Shown in pieces: positions 16,916-25,507 of a stretch of 64,000 nucleotides of DNA (its first letter is position 1; each line of letters starts with the position of its first letter). A program made the position numbers and the translations under genes. Under the pieces are notes generated by a model, which was not told the origin of the DNA, did no database searches, and was given only the letters and a program-made list of their open reading frames with translations. Source of the DNA: Pacificispira spongiicola (lineage in GTDB: Bacteria; Pseudomonadota; Alphaproteobacteria; UBA8366; Aestuariispiraceae); assembly GCF_012926505.1 (NCBI RefSeq), contig NZ_JABBNT010000002.1, forward strand, positions 620,001 through 684,000, in the 5' to 3' direction.

Positions 16916-17944
16916 CTAACGGGTACCCGCCGCCCGTTGCTCCAATCGCTTGATCCGGTCCAGGCCAGGCAAAATTTCGCTGATAATGAATTCCAAACGC
17001 GCCTGCGGTCCACCCGGGTTTTCCTTGGTGAACCGAGCCTTCCAATGCGTCATCTTCATGGTCAGGCCGCACAGCACCCCGCCGACCGTGACATGGTGAT
17101 CGGTAATCAGCTTCCGGACTTCCGCGAACCGTGCCGCGGACACATCCGACCAGAAATCCTGGGTCTTACGGTCGAAGCTTTCGAAGCGCCCGGTAATGGA
17201 CCCCGAGATGTCGGAGAGGTCGCTGATGACATTACCCAGGAGTCGGTGCTTCGGACGATCGTTTCGGATCATCCAGGTTTCCATCAATTCCTTCACCCAC
17301 GGCATGAAGTTGTCGAGCACCGGGACGACATCGTCCAGGCATTTTCGGAAATAGGCCAGGGATAGGAAGATATCGCCGTAGTCTTCGATAAACCGGGGAA
17401 TTTCGGACACCTGCACCTGAAGTTCCGCCGCCAGCATGTTCAACCGGCGCAGCGCTTCTTCCTTATCGGGATTGCGCAGCATGCCGATAAGGTCGGAAGC
17501 GTCCTCTCCTCCCTTGATTTCCGCGCCGAAAACCTGGGCGATAAGGGGGCGGGTGAATTCCTGCATCCGCGCCGACAGGGCCACCAGCATTTCGTCGGAC
17601 AGTTTCAAATATTCCTCGTCGTTCACCTCGATGCCCAGCGCCCGCAGCGAGATACGACAGGAATAGACGTCGAAGCTGGGCATCTGTTCGAGGCGGCGCA
17701 GTTTCGCGATATCGCGTTCCAGCGCGTCGTGATCGACCTCTTGCAGGTAGTCGGGCAATTCCTTGATCGTCAGCTGACCGCTGCCGGATTCCTTGTCCTT
17801 GAAAAATTCGAGCGCCGTTTCGAGGCGGCTATTCTTGATAAGGCTCGCGCGCCGAAGCACGACCGTTTCGATCGGCAACATACAAAGCGGCAGGATGTGA
17901 AGGCTATCGCGCTGTTCCGCAGTGGGTTTCAGGACTTCGGTCAC
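16916..17944 (-). CDS. Conserved-looking hypothetical cytoplasmic protein
   Basis: An approximately 342-aa soluble, mostly helical protein that I do not recognise. It has no signal peptide or membrane segment. Features seen are LPLCMLPIETVVLRRASLIKN near the start, a long charged helical middle (IAKLRRLEQMPSFDVYSCRI, GMLRNPDKEEALRRLNMLAA), and a C-terminal part ending IISEILPGLDRIKRLEQRAA. The start is uncertain. The open frame reaches 18121, but codons upstream of the GTG at 17944 do not look like protein, and the GTG has only a weak site. It lies just upstream of the single-domain receiver gene in the same direction (93-base gap), so a link to that signalling group is possible but unsupported. 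Confidence 0.7.
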   Translation of the reverse strand: MTEVLKPTAEQRDSLHILPLCMLPIETVVLRRASLIKNSRLETALEFFKDKESGSGQLTIKELPDYLQEVDHDALERDIAKLRRLEQMPSFDVYSCRISLRALGIEVNDEEYLKLSDEMLVALSARMQEFTRPLIAQVFGAEIKGGEDASDLIGMLRNPDKEEALRRLNMLAAELQVQVSEIPRFIEDYGDIFLSLAYFRKCLDDVVPVLDNFMPWVKELMETWMIRNDRPKHRLLGNVISDLSDISGSITGRFESFDRKTQDFWSDVSAARFAEVRKLITDHHVTVGGVLCGLTMKMTHWKARFTKENPGGPQARLEFIISEILPGLDRIKRLEQRAAGTR

Positions 17945-18221
17945 GACTGATTCATCCGCAAATACTCCCCCGGCGACAGATAGCCGCCGATCATGCCCCA
18001 TCCCAAGGCAATAGGTATGCCCGATCCCCGGCGATGCCGCAACAGCACTGGAATCCCATGGGAAAACAGACATTTCCCGAAAGGTTTCAAATCTGAAATA
18101 CGCTGACATTTTCCGAAACACACAAGGCCGAAAGAATGGCGTAAAAGGAATTCATGAAATGAACAGCAGCGCCGAACCGGGATACCCCTAAGACGACGCG
18201 GAAACGGTAAGGAACACGACA

Positions 18222-18443
18222 ATGACGACCGCAATTGCTTTCCCGCGCAATGAAACGCTCTACGAAATGCTGGCCCGTGCCATCTTCTCCCTGTCGACGG
18301 TTTTCGAAACCGTCTCGGAAGAGGCCGACCGCTTCAACCGCCGCAATCGCACGGCGCGTCAGTTGAACGCGCTGTCGGATGTGCAGCTTGCCGATATCGG
18401 CCTGGAACGCGCCGACATTCCGGCGATCGTTCGCGCCATCTGA
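18222..18443 (+). CDS. DUF1127 (YjiS-like) small protein
   Basis: A 73-aa protein whose C-terminal third, NRRNRTARQLNALSDVQLADIGLERADI, is the DUF1127 signature: an Arg-rich helix followed by a short L-S-D-x-x-L-x-D-I-G motif. In some alphaproteobacteria short DUF1127 proteins affect RNA turnover, phosphate or carbon metabolism. The role here is unknown. GGTAAGGAAC precedes ATG 18222. A strong terminator follows at 18505, so it is a single-gene unit. Confidence 0.9.
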   Translation: MTTAIAFPRNETLYEMLARAIFSLSTVFETVSEEADRFNRRNRTARQLNALSDVQLADIGLERADIPAIVRAI

Positions 18444-18504
18444 CGGCCGCTACCGTCGGGCCCTCGACGCCCGGCGGAGCAGCCCCGACTTAAGTGGGGC
18501 AGGA

Positions 18505-18536
18505 AAAGGGGGAGGCATTTATGCCTCCCCCTTTTT
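18505..18536. terminator. Strong near-symmetric intrinsic terminator
   Basis: A 14-bp perfect stem AAAGGGGGAGGCAT/ATGCCTCCCCCTTT (18505-18518 with 18521-18534) is followed by TTTTT on the plus strand and TTTTCC on the minus strand. It ends the DUF1127 transcript and could act in both directions. Confidence 0.92.
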
Positions 18537-18581
18537 CCATTTCCGCGTTAAACTTTCGGGAAATATAATTGGGGGTCAGCG

Positions 18582-19088
18582 ATGAAGCGGTCCTCGGCGC
18601 GGAGTGTCGTTTGGACGACACTGAGGAAACTATTGGCGCGAATGCAAGAGGAAGATACCGACCGTCTCGACGATGAAGACGGCGGAACGATCCCTTCAAA
18701 ATCGAATTTAGCGCCGAATCCGAACGACGTGACGATGCCGCCAGACGCGTCAGGCGGCAAGCCGGCACATCCCCCGGCACATTCCAACGCCATCGCCCCG
18801 CCTAAAGACACGCGAGGATCGGAGGATATTTGCGTCCGTCCGTCGATACGATCCGACGGCATCTCTCTGGAGTCCATCCGTCAGGACCGCCTTAGAATTC
18901 TAGCCGGTCTGAAAAGCCGCCGCATTGGCATGAAGCTGCGGCCGCCGTCAAAAATCGAACGACATTGTCCGGTCGACCAACGTATGGGCATCGCGTCCCT
19001 GCCCGTCCGCGCGGATGCCTTCGACCGTCAGATCGACAAGGAATTGGCCGATCTCTTAAAAGAACTCCCGCCCAAAGGATCGGCCTGA
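18582..19088 (+). CDS. Hypothetical protein
   Basis: A 168-aa hydrophilic protein of unknown function. The N-terminal 25 residues form a likely basic helix (RSVVWTTLRKLLARMQEED). A Pro/Asp/Gly-rich disordered middle (residues about 30-90) follows, then a more ordered C-terminal end DRQIDKELADLLKELPPKG. A plausible GGGGG site lies seven bases before ATG 18582. It lies directly after a terminator and is convergent with the chemoreceptor at 19136. I cannot exclude a non-coding frame, but the composition is protein-like. Confidence 0.55.
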   Translation: MKRSSARSVVWTTLRKLLARMQEEDTDRLDDEDGGTIPSKSNLAPNPNDVTMPPDASGGKPAHPPAHSNAIAPPKDTRGSEDICVRPSIRSDGISLESIRQDRLRILAGLKSRRIGMKLRPPSKIERHCPVDQRMGIASLPVRADAFDRQIDKELADLLKELPPKGSA

Positions 19089-19135
19089 CGGCCGCCGTCC
19101 GAGCGGGAGGTTCCCTTGTACCGACCTGAGCCCGA

Positions 19136-20818
19136 TTAGGAAGCGCGAACTTCCTCCAGGAAGCGATCGACGCGCGCCCTTAGGGAATCCGCCTGTTTCG
19201 ACAGTTCCTGCGCGGTGGTCAGAACTTCGCCGGAGGCACCGCCCGTCGCCTGCGACGTTTCGCGGACATCCTGAATGTTGGTATTCACATCCCGCGACGC
19301 CGCCGCGACTTCCTCCACATTACGAGAGATTTCGTTGGTGGCGGAGTTTTGTTCCTCCGTCGCCGCCGCAACCGTGGCCGCGACTTCCAGAACCGACGAA
19401 ATGCTCGCGGAAATCTGTTCGATCGCCGTCACCGCGCTCTTCGTGCGCTCCTGAACGTCCCGGATCTGACTGCCGATTTCTTCCGTCGCGCGGCTGGTTT
19501 GACCGGCCAGGTTCTTGACCTCCTGAGCAACGACCGCGAACCCCTTGCCTGCCTCGCCGGCACGTGCGGATTCGATGGTCGCGTTCAGGGCCAACAGGTT
19601 GGTCTGTTCGGCGATTTCCTGGATCAGGTTGACCACATCGCCGATTTTTTGGGCCGCTTCCGCAAGGCCGCGAACTTCCTCCTGCGTCGATTGGGACTTG
19701 CGTTGCGTTTCCCCGGCCAGATCGTTGGCCATGGTCATTTGCTGGGCGATTTCCGCAATCGATGCCGACAATTCGGACGACGCTGTCGCCACCGTCTCGA
19801 CGCTCGCCGACGTCTGTTCGGACGCGGTGGCGACGACACCTGCGCGATCCGACGACCGGGCCGCCATTTCGTTCAGGGACTGAGCCGTCTGCTCCAACTC
19901 GACGGCGGCGGCAGCCACCATTTGCGTCAGGCTCTTGGCGTCGGATTCGAAGGCCTGCGTCGTTTCCCGCAGGCGGGTCGCCCGTTTCAATTCGGCTTCC
20001 TGCTGCGCCTGGGCGGCCGCCTGCAAGCGCTCGTTTTCCTGCAGATTCAAGCGGAATCCATCCAAAGCGGTCGCGATGCTGCCGACTTCGTCCTTCCGTT
20101 CCACACCCGGGATGGCCAGATCGTACTGACCGTCCGAAATGGCCTTCATCGATTCCGTCACCGCGCCGATCGGATGGGCGATCCCGCGGACCAGCACGAA
20201 ATACGCAAGAATAGCGAAGACGACACCGATGACGGCACCGGCGATGGCGGCGATTTCAAGCAAGGCAAAGGCCGATACTTCTGTCGCATGAGAATCCGCG
20301 ATGATCTGCTTCGCCAGCGCGTTCAGTTGATTGAAAAGCGCGGTCGTCGTTTCGGAGAACTTGAGGCCAGCACCGTTCGCTTCGATAACCCGCGCTTCAT
20401 CCACCGTCAGCGGCTTCCGCATCAGGGTGATTTGGCGCTCTGCGGTCGTCACCCAGTCGTCATGGGCCTCGCGGTATTGTTCGAGGAGTGCGATGGCTTC
20501 CGGATTGGCCCGAACCGCCTCCATGACCGCATCCAAAATAACCACGGAACGGTCGTTCAGCGTGTTGAACGTTTCGATATTATCGCGATTACCGGTCAGC
20601 AGCAGGCCGCGTATCGCGGTCAGCTGCCCCGAGGTCGCTTCCTGAAGTCTGTTCAACTGATCGGAAATTGCCGTGACTCGCAGAACGGCGTCCGCAGAGC
20701 TTTTCGCGTTGCGGAGCTGCGTGTATGTCAGTGTCGCGCTGATGACCATGATGGCCAGCAGAAAGCCGAAAATGATGATCAGCTTTCGGCCCATTTGAAG
20801 ATTATTGAAGTAGTTCAT
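19136..20818 (-). CDS. Methyl-accepting chemotaxis protein (4HB-type sensor, HAMP, MCP signal)
   Basis: A 560-aa transmembrane chemoreceptor. TM1 is at about 10-32 ([20 protein letters not shown]), then a four-helix periplasmic sensor (about 33-190), TM2 (about 190-213), HAMP ([25 protein letters not shown]) and the cytoplasmic signalling coil. Its hairpin tip is [32 protein letters not shown]-like, which contacts CheA and CheW. No CheR/CheB pentapeptide is seen at the end (RFLEEVRAS). ATG 20818 has GGAGG with good spacing. It begins 13 bases after the end of a small exported protein (20832-21491), which is probably its co-expressed sensory partner. Confidence 0.93.
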   Translation of the reverse strand: MNYFNNLQMGRKLIIIFGFLLAIMVISATLTYTQLRNAKSSADAVLRVTAISDQLNRLQEATSGQLTAIRGLLLTGNRDNIETFNTLNDRSVVILDAVMEAVRANPEAIALLEQYREAHDDWVTTAERQITLMRKPLTVDEARVIEANGAGLKFSETTTALFNQLNALAKQIIADSHATEVSAFALLEIAAIAGAVIGVVFAILAYFVLVRGIAHPIGAVTESMKAISDGQYDLAIPGVERKDEVGSIATALDGFRLNLQENERLQAAAQAQQEAELKRATRLRETTQAFESDAKSLTQMVAAAAVELEQTAQSLNEMAARSSDRAGVVATASEQTSASVETVATASSELSASIAEIAQQMTMANDLAGETQRKSQSTQEEVRGLAEAAQKIGDVVNLIQEIAEQTNLLALNATIESARAGEAGKGFAVVAQEVKNLAGQTSRATEEIGSQIRDVQERTKSAVTAIEQISASISSVLEVAATVAAATEEQNSATNEISRNVEEVAAASRDVNTNIQDVRETSQATGGASGEVLTTAQELSKQADSLRARVDRFLEEVRAS

Positions 20819-20831
20819 GCCATCCTCCCCT

Positions 20832-21491
20832 TCACAGACCGATGCCGGCATTTTGGCGGCGTTCAAGCTCCGTCAGGTTCAATTCGACGGTGATCGCCCC
20901 GATGGGCGTGCCAGAAGCATCCTGAATCGTCATGTTGAGTTGCGCCCGCCAGGTTTGCGTGTCCTCGTTAAGCTCCGCTTCATCCAAGAACACCGCACCG
21001 GCACCCGCACCGAAGGACTTCTGAAATTTCGCTTCATCGCCCTGCCAGTAGTCGCTCGTAATCGCACTTTGGCCCGCGTTCAATCCGTTCTGATCCATCA
21101 CGAAAATCTCGCTCAGCACGCCGAGCGACTGCGCCTGAATGCGCGTGAGATAGGATGACAGCGGATTGGCGAGAACGGATGTAATCAAGGGTTGATCGTC
21201 CATTTCCCGTTCGGCGCGCCATTGTTTATCGAGCGCGTCGATCTGATCTTGCGGCACGACACCGCTTGTCTTGTTCCGACCAATGATGCTGTCGATGACG
21301 ATCGGCTTCGTGGCCCAATCCTTAATGGACGCGACCAGGGAGTCGGTCACCAGATCACCGGGCGCATGGGTCAGTTCCACCGCCTGCGCGTGGGCGTCAT
21401 TCGATCGAGCCACGCTGAAAAGAAGAAGCGCCGCCGCTAGGCAAGCCAAAAATTTAGGGGATTTCACCCCTTTGGGCCGATAATCGAGCAT
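20832..21491 (-). CDS. Exported sensor-like protein, partner of chemoreceptor
   Basis: A 219-aa protein with an N-terminal signal peptide ([22 protein letters not shown], cut before QAVEL). The mature part resembles a periplasmic PDC/PAS-like sensor: [46 protein letters not shown] is a pattern shared with Cache-type sensing domains, and [22 protein letters not shown] fits the closing strands. No membrane anchor remains after cleavage. The stop is 13 bases before the chemoreceptor start, so the pair is an operon. I infer a soluble ligand sensor that docks on the receptor; this has not been shown. ATG 21491 follows GGGAGAGAAAT. Confidence 0.82.
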   Translation of the reverse strand: MLDYRPKGVKSPKFLACLAAALLLFSVARSNDAHAQAVELTHAPGDLVTDSLVASIKDWATKPIVIDSIIGRNKTSGVVPQDQIDALDKQWRAEREMDDQPLITSVLANPLSSYLTRIQAQSLGVLSEIFVMDQNGLNAGQSAITSDYWQGDEAKFQKSFGAGAGAVFLDEAELNEDTQTWRAQLNMTIQDASGTPIGAITVELNLTELERRQNAGIGL

Positions 21492-21693
21492 ATTTCTCTC
21501 CCACAACGCACCGACGAGGGTGCCGACAGTCTTTTCGATCGCAAGTCGTTAGAAGTACTATCCGGGGATTATCTAAATATTTTACTAATTTTTTTGAGTT
21601 CGGAAAAAAGGCCCAAACTCCCTCGAATATTTACTCGTTATACACAATTATTTATAGAATTATTTTTCCGTCACTTAATCATAGGATGCACAA

Positions 21694-22083
21694 TTAGGCC
21701 GCCAGCCCCCCGACAGACGAAAAACAGGCTGATAATTCATCGTCAAGCAAGGGTTTGCACAGGGTACAATGCGCCCCGACCTGCAAAGCGGCGACAAACA
21801 ATTCATCCCGAAGTTGGTCATTGAGGCTTCCGTCCGATGTGACGACGAGTTTCGTTTGCGGCCACCGCCGACGCAAATCCCCGAACAGGGTCAAGCCATT
21901 GCTGTTCGGCAGAATGGCTTCCGAAACGATAATATCAAAGCCGCCCAACCGCTCGACTTCAAAGGGAATGTCTACAAAACGCAGGCTGTTCAACACCTCG
22001 ACGTGATACCCCATCCGGGCCCCCACCCGTTCGATGATGTCGACGGAGATCGGGTCTTCTTCGATGATAAGAAGGCGGCTCAT
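21694..22083 (-). CDS. Degenerate single-domain receiver (Glu at phosphorylation site)
   Basis: A 129-aa receiver-fold protein. The acidic pocket E8-E9-D10 (LLIIEEDPIS), Thr in VVTSDGS and Lys in CTLCKPLL are kept, but the phosphoacceptor position reads IVSEAILP, so Glu55 replaces Asp. The codon is GAA in the sequence. Asp-to-Glu in receivers can mimic phosphorylation, so it may be locked active or regulated otherwise. It has no output domain. It is divergent from the CHASE kinase at 22520 and has the TGAAACATTTGGA element about 100 bases upstream. It appears paralogous to the normal receiver at 16430-16822. The AT-rich gap 21492-21693 to the next gene shows no coding signal. Confidence 0.88.
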   Translation of the reverse strand: MSRLLIIEEDPISVDIIERVGARMGYHVEVLNSLRFVDIPFEVERLGGFDIIVSEAILPNSNGLTLFGDLRRRWPQTKLVVTSDGSLNDQLRDELFVAALQVGAHCTLCKPLLDDELSACFSSVGGLAA

Positions 22084-22519
22084 GTAAACTCCTGTTGACG
22101 GCACGGCGCATTCTTTTCCAACGCCATTCGCACAGCAAAAGTAACACATACCCTTAAAATTTTATTTTTCGCGGCGTTTCCAAATGTTTCACACCAGAAA
22201 TATAATAATTCCAAGTAAAAATAACTTGCCCACCTCGATTTCTCGAGATGGGCAAGGAACAGGGAACAGGGAGGGTGCATCCGGGGCGTTGGGGGAGGGG
22301 GAGGTCAACCCCGAATGCCCGAGTATATAATCACCTTTCTTCGCCCTTGTGTTTTTCCGAACATTTCCGAACGTGTCATCACTGAAACAATCCACGGCGG
22401 GATGAACAGGTCTCTATCCTCTAGGACATTCCGATTTCCGCCAGTTGCGAAAATGACGGCGAGGTGTAACTCTGCCACCAACAGGGTTGGATTATTGTTG
22501 TTGAGCAGGAAATCCCGGA
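22084..22519. other. Intergenic region with hairpin, between receiver and CHASE kinase
   Basis: No convincing gene lies in these 436 bases. They hold the shared element at 22167-22191 and an almost perfect 14-bp hairpin at 22225-22256 (CTTGCCCACCTCGA / TCGAGATGGGCAAG, one mismatch, 4-base loop), followed on the minus strand by TTATTTTT. They also hold a C/G-skewed tract at 22270-22310 and a repeat TTCCGAAcaTTTCCGAA near 22355-22371. TATAAT at 22326-22331 could serve the kinase gene, but no good -35 partner is seen. Confidence 0.5.
22167..22191 (-). promoter_or_regulatory. Shared upstream element, copy A
   Basis: The minus strand reads TGAAACATTTGGA, six bases, then GCGAAA, ending about 84 bases before the receiver start at 22083. 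The identical two-part element occurs at 25412-25436 before the receiver/HD-GYP gene. Confidence 0.55.
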
Positions 22520-24238
22520 TTGAGCACGCCATCGCTTAAAGATCGCACGGGCGACCAAAAAACGGCTTGGCGCAAGGCTCGATTAAGACTCTTTATCCTG
22601 TTTATTTTCTGTCTCGCCTTCGCCGTCATCGTCGAACGCGTTTCCCATAGCGAGGCCTATAGCGAGGCCCGTACCGTCGCCACGGAACAACTCAGCGTTC
22701 TGCGCGTCGACTTGGAACGCGCAACCAACGCTGACGTCCAGCGCGTACGTGGATTGGTGGCCTACATCCGGGGAAATCCCGATATCGACCAGGAAGAATT
22801 TGAACGGGTCGCGAAATATTTGATTTCCGACAATCCGGCACTGATCCGCAATATCGCAATCGCAAAGGACTTGTCGATCAGCCATATCTATCCGACCGAA
22901 GGGAACGAAGCCGCGCTGGGGTTCGACTATCGAACCAGTGCCACACAATGGCCATCCGTCGAACGGACGATTTCGGAAAACCGGATTGTCGTTGCAGGCC
23001 CGGTTCCACTGGTTCAGGGCGGTACCGGCGTGATCTCGCGCTTTCCCGTGTTTTTGCCAGATGAAGACGGTGCGAAAGAAGCGCTTTGGGGTATCGCGTC
23101 GCTGGTCATCGACTTCGACGAAATGTTGAGAACCGTCGACATCGATAATTTCACCAAAGATTACGACATCGTCTTCCAAGGAGTCGACGGCACGGGAGCG
23201 CAAGGCGATACGTTTTGGAGCACCCCCGACACCAGCCTGTCGGACATTGCCAAGCAGGACCCGGTATCACTGGACGTATACCTGATCAGCGGATCCTGGA
23301 CCATTCTGGGCGTGCCCAAGGACGGCTGGCCCATCGTCTCCAACTATATTGCCCTTATCATTGCAATCGCCGCCACGGGCTTTGCCATCGGCGGCGCCCT
23401 GATCATCACATCCTTGCGGTTCGACCTGCGCTTGATCGAATCCGCCGACGCGATCGAAAAGGCACGTCACGATGCCGTCGTCGCCCTAACCCTTGCCGAA
23501 CAGGCAAATCGCGCAAAAACCCTGTTCCTGGCGAGCATGAGCCACGAACTGAGAACGCCGTTGAATGCGATCATCGGGTTTTCGCAGATCATGTCACAGG
23601 GGCTTCTCGGTAAGATCGACAACCCGAAGTATGAATCCTACATCTCGGACATCTTATCGTCATCGCAACATCTGTTGGAATTGTTGAGTGACATCCTGGA
23701 CATCTCCCGGATCGAATCCGGGGAAATGGAACTGCATCTGACCGAGACATCCGTCGACGAAATCGTCCAATCATCGCTGCGCCTGATCAAGGCCAGATCG
23801 GACCGACGAAAACAAAAGCTGATACAGTCAATAGAGCCGGACCTGCCGCGCCTGCATGTCGATCCCCGATTGATCCGGCAATGCCTGATCAACATCGTAT
23901 CGAACGCCATCAAATACAGCCCGACCAATACATCAATCACCATCCGTGCCTATCGCCGCGAGGATGGCGGCATCGACCTGAGCGTCAGCGACGAAGGTCC
24001 CGGCATTCCGGAGGCGGATCGGATCCGTGTCCTGGAACCGTTCGTTCAACTGCAGTCATCGCCGGATATCGCATTCGACGGTGCCGGGCTGGGACTGCCC
24101 ATTGCGCGTAAACTGATGCTGGTTCACGGGGGAGAATTGACGATCACGAACAATGCGCCCGTCGGCGCCAAGGTCATCCTGACCCTGCCACCGGACGCGT
24201 CCGTGAATCAGGCGACTCCGGGAAGCGACGCCGGCTAA
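22520..24238 (+). CDS. CHASE-domain sensor histidine kinase
   Basis: A 572-aa inner-membrane kinase. TM1 is at about 22-42, a periplasmic CHASE domain at about 45-275 (LGFDYRTSATQWPSVERT and VSRFPVF-like segments), and TM2 at about 280-300. A coiled linker, the HisKA box [21 protein letters not shown] with phospho-His, and HATPase_c with NIVSNAIKYSPTNTSI, DEGPGIP and GAGLGLPIARKL follow. The start is a TTG at 22520, with AGGA 12 bases upstream; no better start is seen. CHASE domains bind small ligands such as cytokinin-like compounds or peptides. It converges on the receiver/HD-GYP gene with a 4-base overlap of 3' ends. With the flanking receivers it probably forms one pathway. Confidence 0.92.
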   Translation: MSTPSLKDRTGDQKTAWRKARLRLFILFIFCLAFAVIVERVSHSEAYSEARTVATEQLSVLRVDLERATNADVQRVRGLVAYIRGNPDIDQEEFERVAKYLISDNPALIRNIAIAKDLSISHIYPTEGNEAALGFDYRTSATQWPSVERTISENRIVVAGPVPLVQGGTGVISRFPVFLPDEDGAKEALWGIASLVIDFDEMLRTVDIDNFTKDYDIVFQGVDGTGAQGDTFWSTPDTSLSDIAKQDPVSLDVYLISGSWTILGVPKDGWPIVSNYIALIIAIAATGFAIGGALIITSLRFDLRLIESADAIEKARHDAVVALTLAEQANRAKTLFLASMSHELRTPLNAIIGFSQIMSQGLLGKIDNPKYESYISDILSSSQHLLELLSDILDISRIESGEMELHLTETSVDEIVQSSLRLIKARSDRRKQKLIQSIEPDLPRLHVDPRLIRQCLINIVSNAIKYSPTNTSITIRAYRREDGGIDLSVSDEGPGIPEADRIRVLEPFVQLQSSPDIAFDGAGLGLPIARKLMLVHGGELTITNNAPVGAKVILTLPPDASVNQATPGSDAG

Positions 24239-25320
24239 TCGACCGCGTTGTACGCGGCCTCAAATTCCGCGGCATGAGTAGAAAAGATTTCCAGCAGCAC
24301 CGGGTCGAATTGGGACGGACTGGACCGGCTGTCACCATGGACCAGAATGTCGATGGCTTCTTCATGGGTAAAGGCCGACCGGTGTGACGCCGGGGCCCGC
24401 AGCGCCGCATAGACATCGCAGATCGCGCAAATACGCGCGCCGAGCGGAATTTCCAAGCCGGTCAAATGCATCGGACGCCCCGAACCGTCGAAACGTTCAT
24501 GATGGCTCAAGGCGATATCCACTGCCAGAATATGTGCCGGTGCCATGGCCCCGCCCTGCAGGACGGAAGCCCCCAGCAGCGTGTGCTTCGCGACCGAGGT
24601 TTCGTCCTCGTCATCGATCAGGCCGACGGATTTGCCGATATCGTGCAAGCAGGCAGCCAAGGCGATGTTTCGACAGAAGTCTGCCGGATACCCCGCCCTT
24701 TCGGCAAGCAACCCGCACAGAACACCGACCCGTTCGCAATGCGCCCCGTTTCGAACGGAAGGATTGGCAAGGATGGCGTGCAACCGGTCCGCCGCATCCT
24801 GCGACACGGCCGGGATCGCCGTCGACAGCGCTTCCGCAAACAGCGGGAAACGATCGGTGAAGCCGGCCCCGGGAGCGGCCAAATCCTGCTGCGGCCCATC
24901 ATCTGCCGTTTCGATGCCGGCAATGATTGCGTCAAGCGATTGGCTGGCCGCCTCCACCGCCGCCCGAAGGTCGGGCAGATCCAGGGGCTTCCCCAGATAG
25001 GCGACAGCGCCGAGAGCGCGGGCCTTGCTTTCGCGCGCACCGTCACCGCCGCCGCTGACAACGACATACCTGATCGGCCGCGCAATCTGTGATTTCGCGG
25101 TTTCGATCATCGCGAAACCGTCCATGCGCGGCATATCGATATCGGTGACGACCAAAGAGCAGTCTTCGTTGCATTGCAGCGCATCGAGGGCGGCGATACC
25201 ATCCGATGCCGACACGGCCTCAAACCCCTGGCGCCCAAGATAGCGCGTCAGCATGCTGCGGATATGTTCTTCATCGTCTACAACGAGAACCTTCCGCACG
25301 ACGGACGGGTTTGCGACCAT
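24235..25320 (-). CDS. Response regulator with HD-GYP-like output domain
   Basis: A 361-aa two-domain regulator. The receiver (residues 9-130) has DDE in VLVVDDEEH, phosphoacceptor in VVTDIDMPRMDG and Lys in YLGKPLD. The C-terminal HD domain (about 190-350) has CLHDIGKSVGLID, SHHERFDGSGRP and ICDVYAALR. HD-GYP proteins such as RpfG hydrolyse cyclic di-GMP. Here the GYP triplet is GRP, so activity is uncertain. The upstream ATG 25320 lies about 90 bases after the shared TGAAACATTTGGA element. It converges on the CHASE kinase, the likely phosphodonor. Confidence 0.9.
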   Translation of the reverse strand: MVANPSVVRKVLVVDDEEHIRSMLTRYLGRQGFEAVSASDGIAALDALQCNEDCSLVVTDIDMPRMDGFAMIETAKSQIARPIRYVVVSGGGDGARESKARALGAVAYLGKPLDLPDLRAAVEAASQSLDAIIAGIETADDGPQQDLAAPGAGFTDRFPLFAEALSTAIPAVSQDAADRLHAILANPSVRNGAHCERVGVLCGLLAERAGYPADFCRNIALAACLHDIGKSVGLIDDEDETSVAKHTLLGASVLQGGAMAPAHILAVDIALSHHERFDGSGRPMHLTGLEIPLGARICAICDVYAALRAPASHRSAFTHEEAIDILVHGDSRSSPSQFDPVLLEIFSTHAAEFEAAYNAVD

Positions 25321-25411
25321 TTACGAAACCTCAAACATTCGGCACAAAGTCACCCTACACAAAAGCAGGAGACTACCGTTTTACTTACGCTAATTTGATA
25401 GTAACTACACG

Positions 25412-25436
25412 TTTCGCAAATTGTCCAAATGTTTCA
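25412..25436 (-). promoter_or_regulatory. Shared upstream element, copy B
   Basis: The minus strand reads TGAAACATTTGGA, six bases, then GCGAAA, ending about 91 bases before the start at 25320. It matches copy A at 22167-22191 in sequence and spacing. The rest of the 25321-25507 gap is AT-rich with no gene seen. Confidence 0.55.
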
Positions 25437-25507
25437 TCTTTGAAACACTCGTTAAAGTGTTATCGAAAACACCGATAGAGAGAATCCGACGGGCTCTAAA
25501 ACACCCC

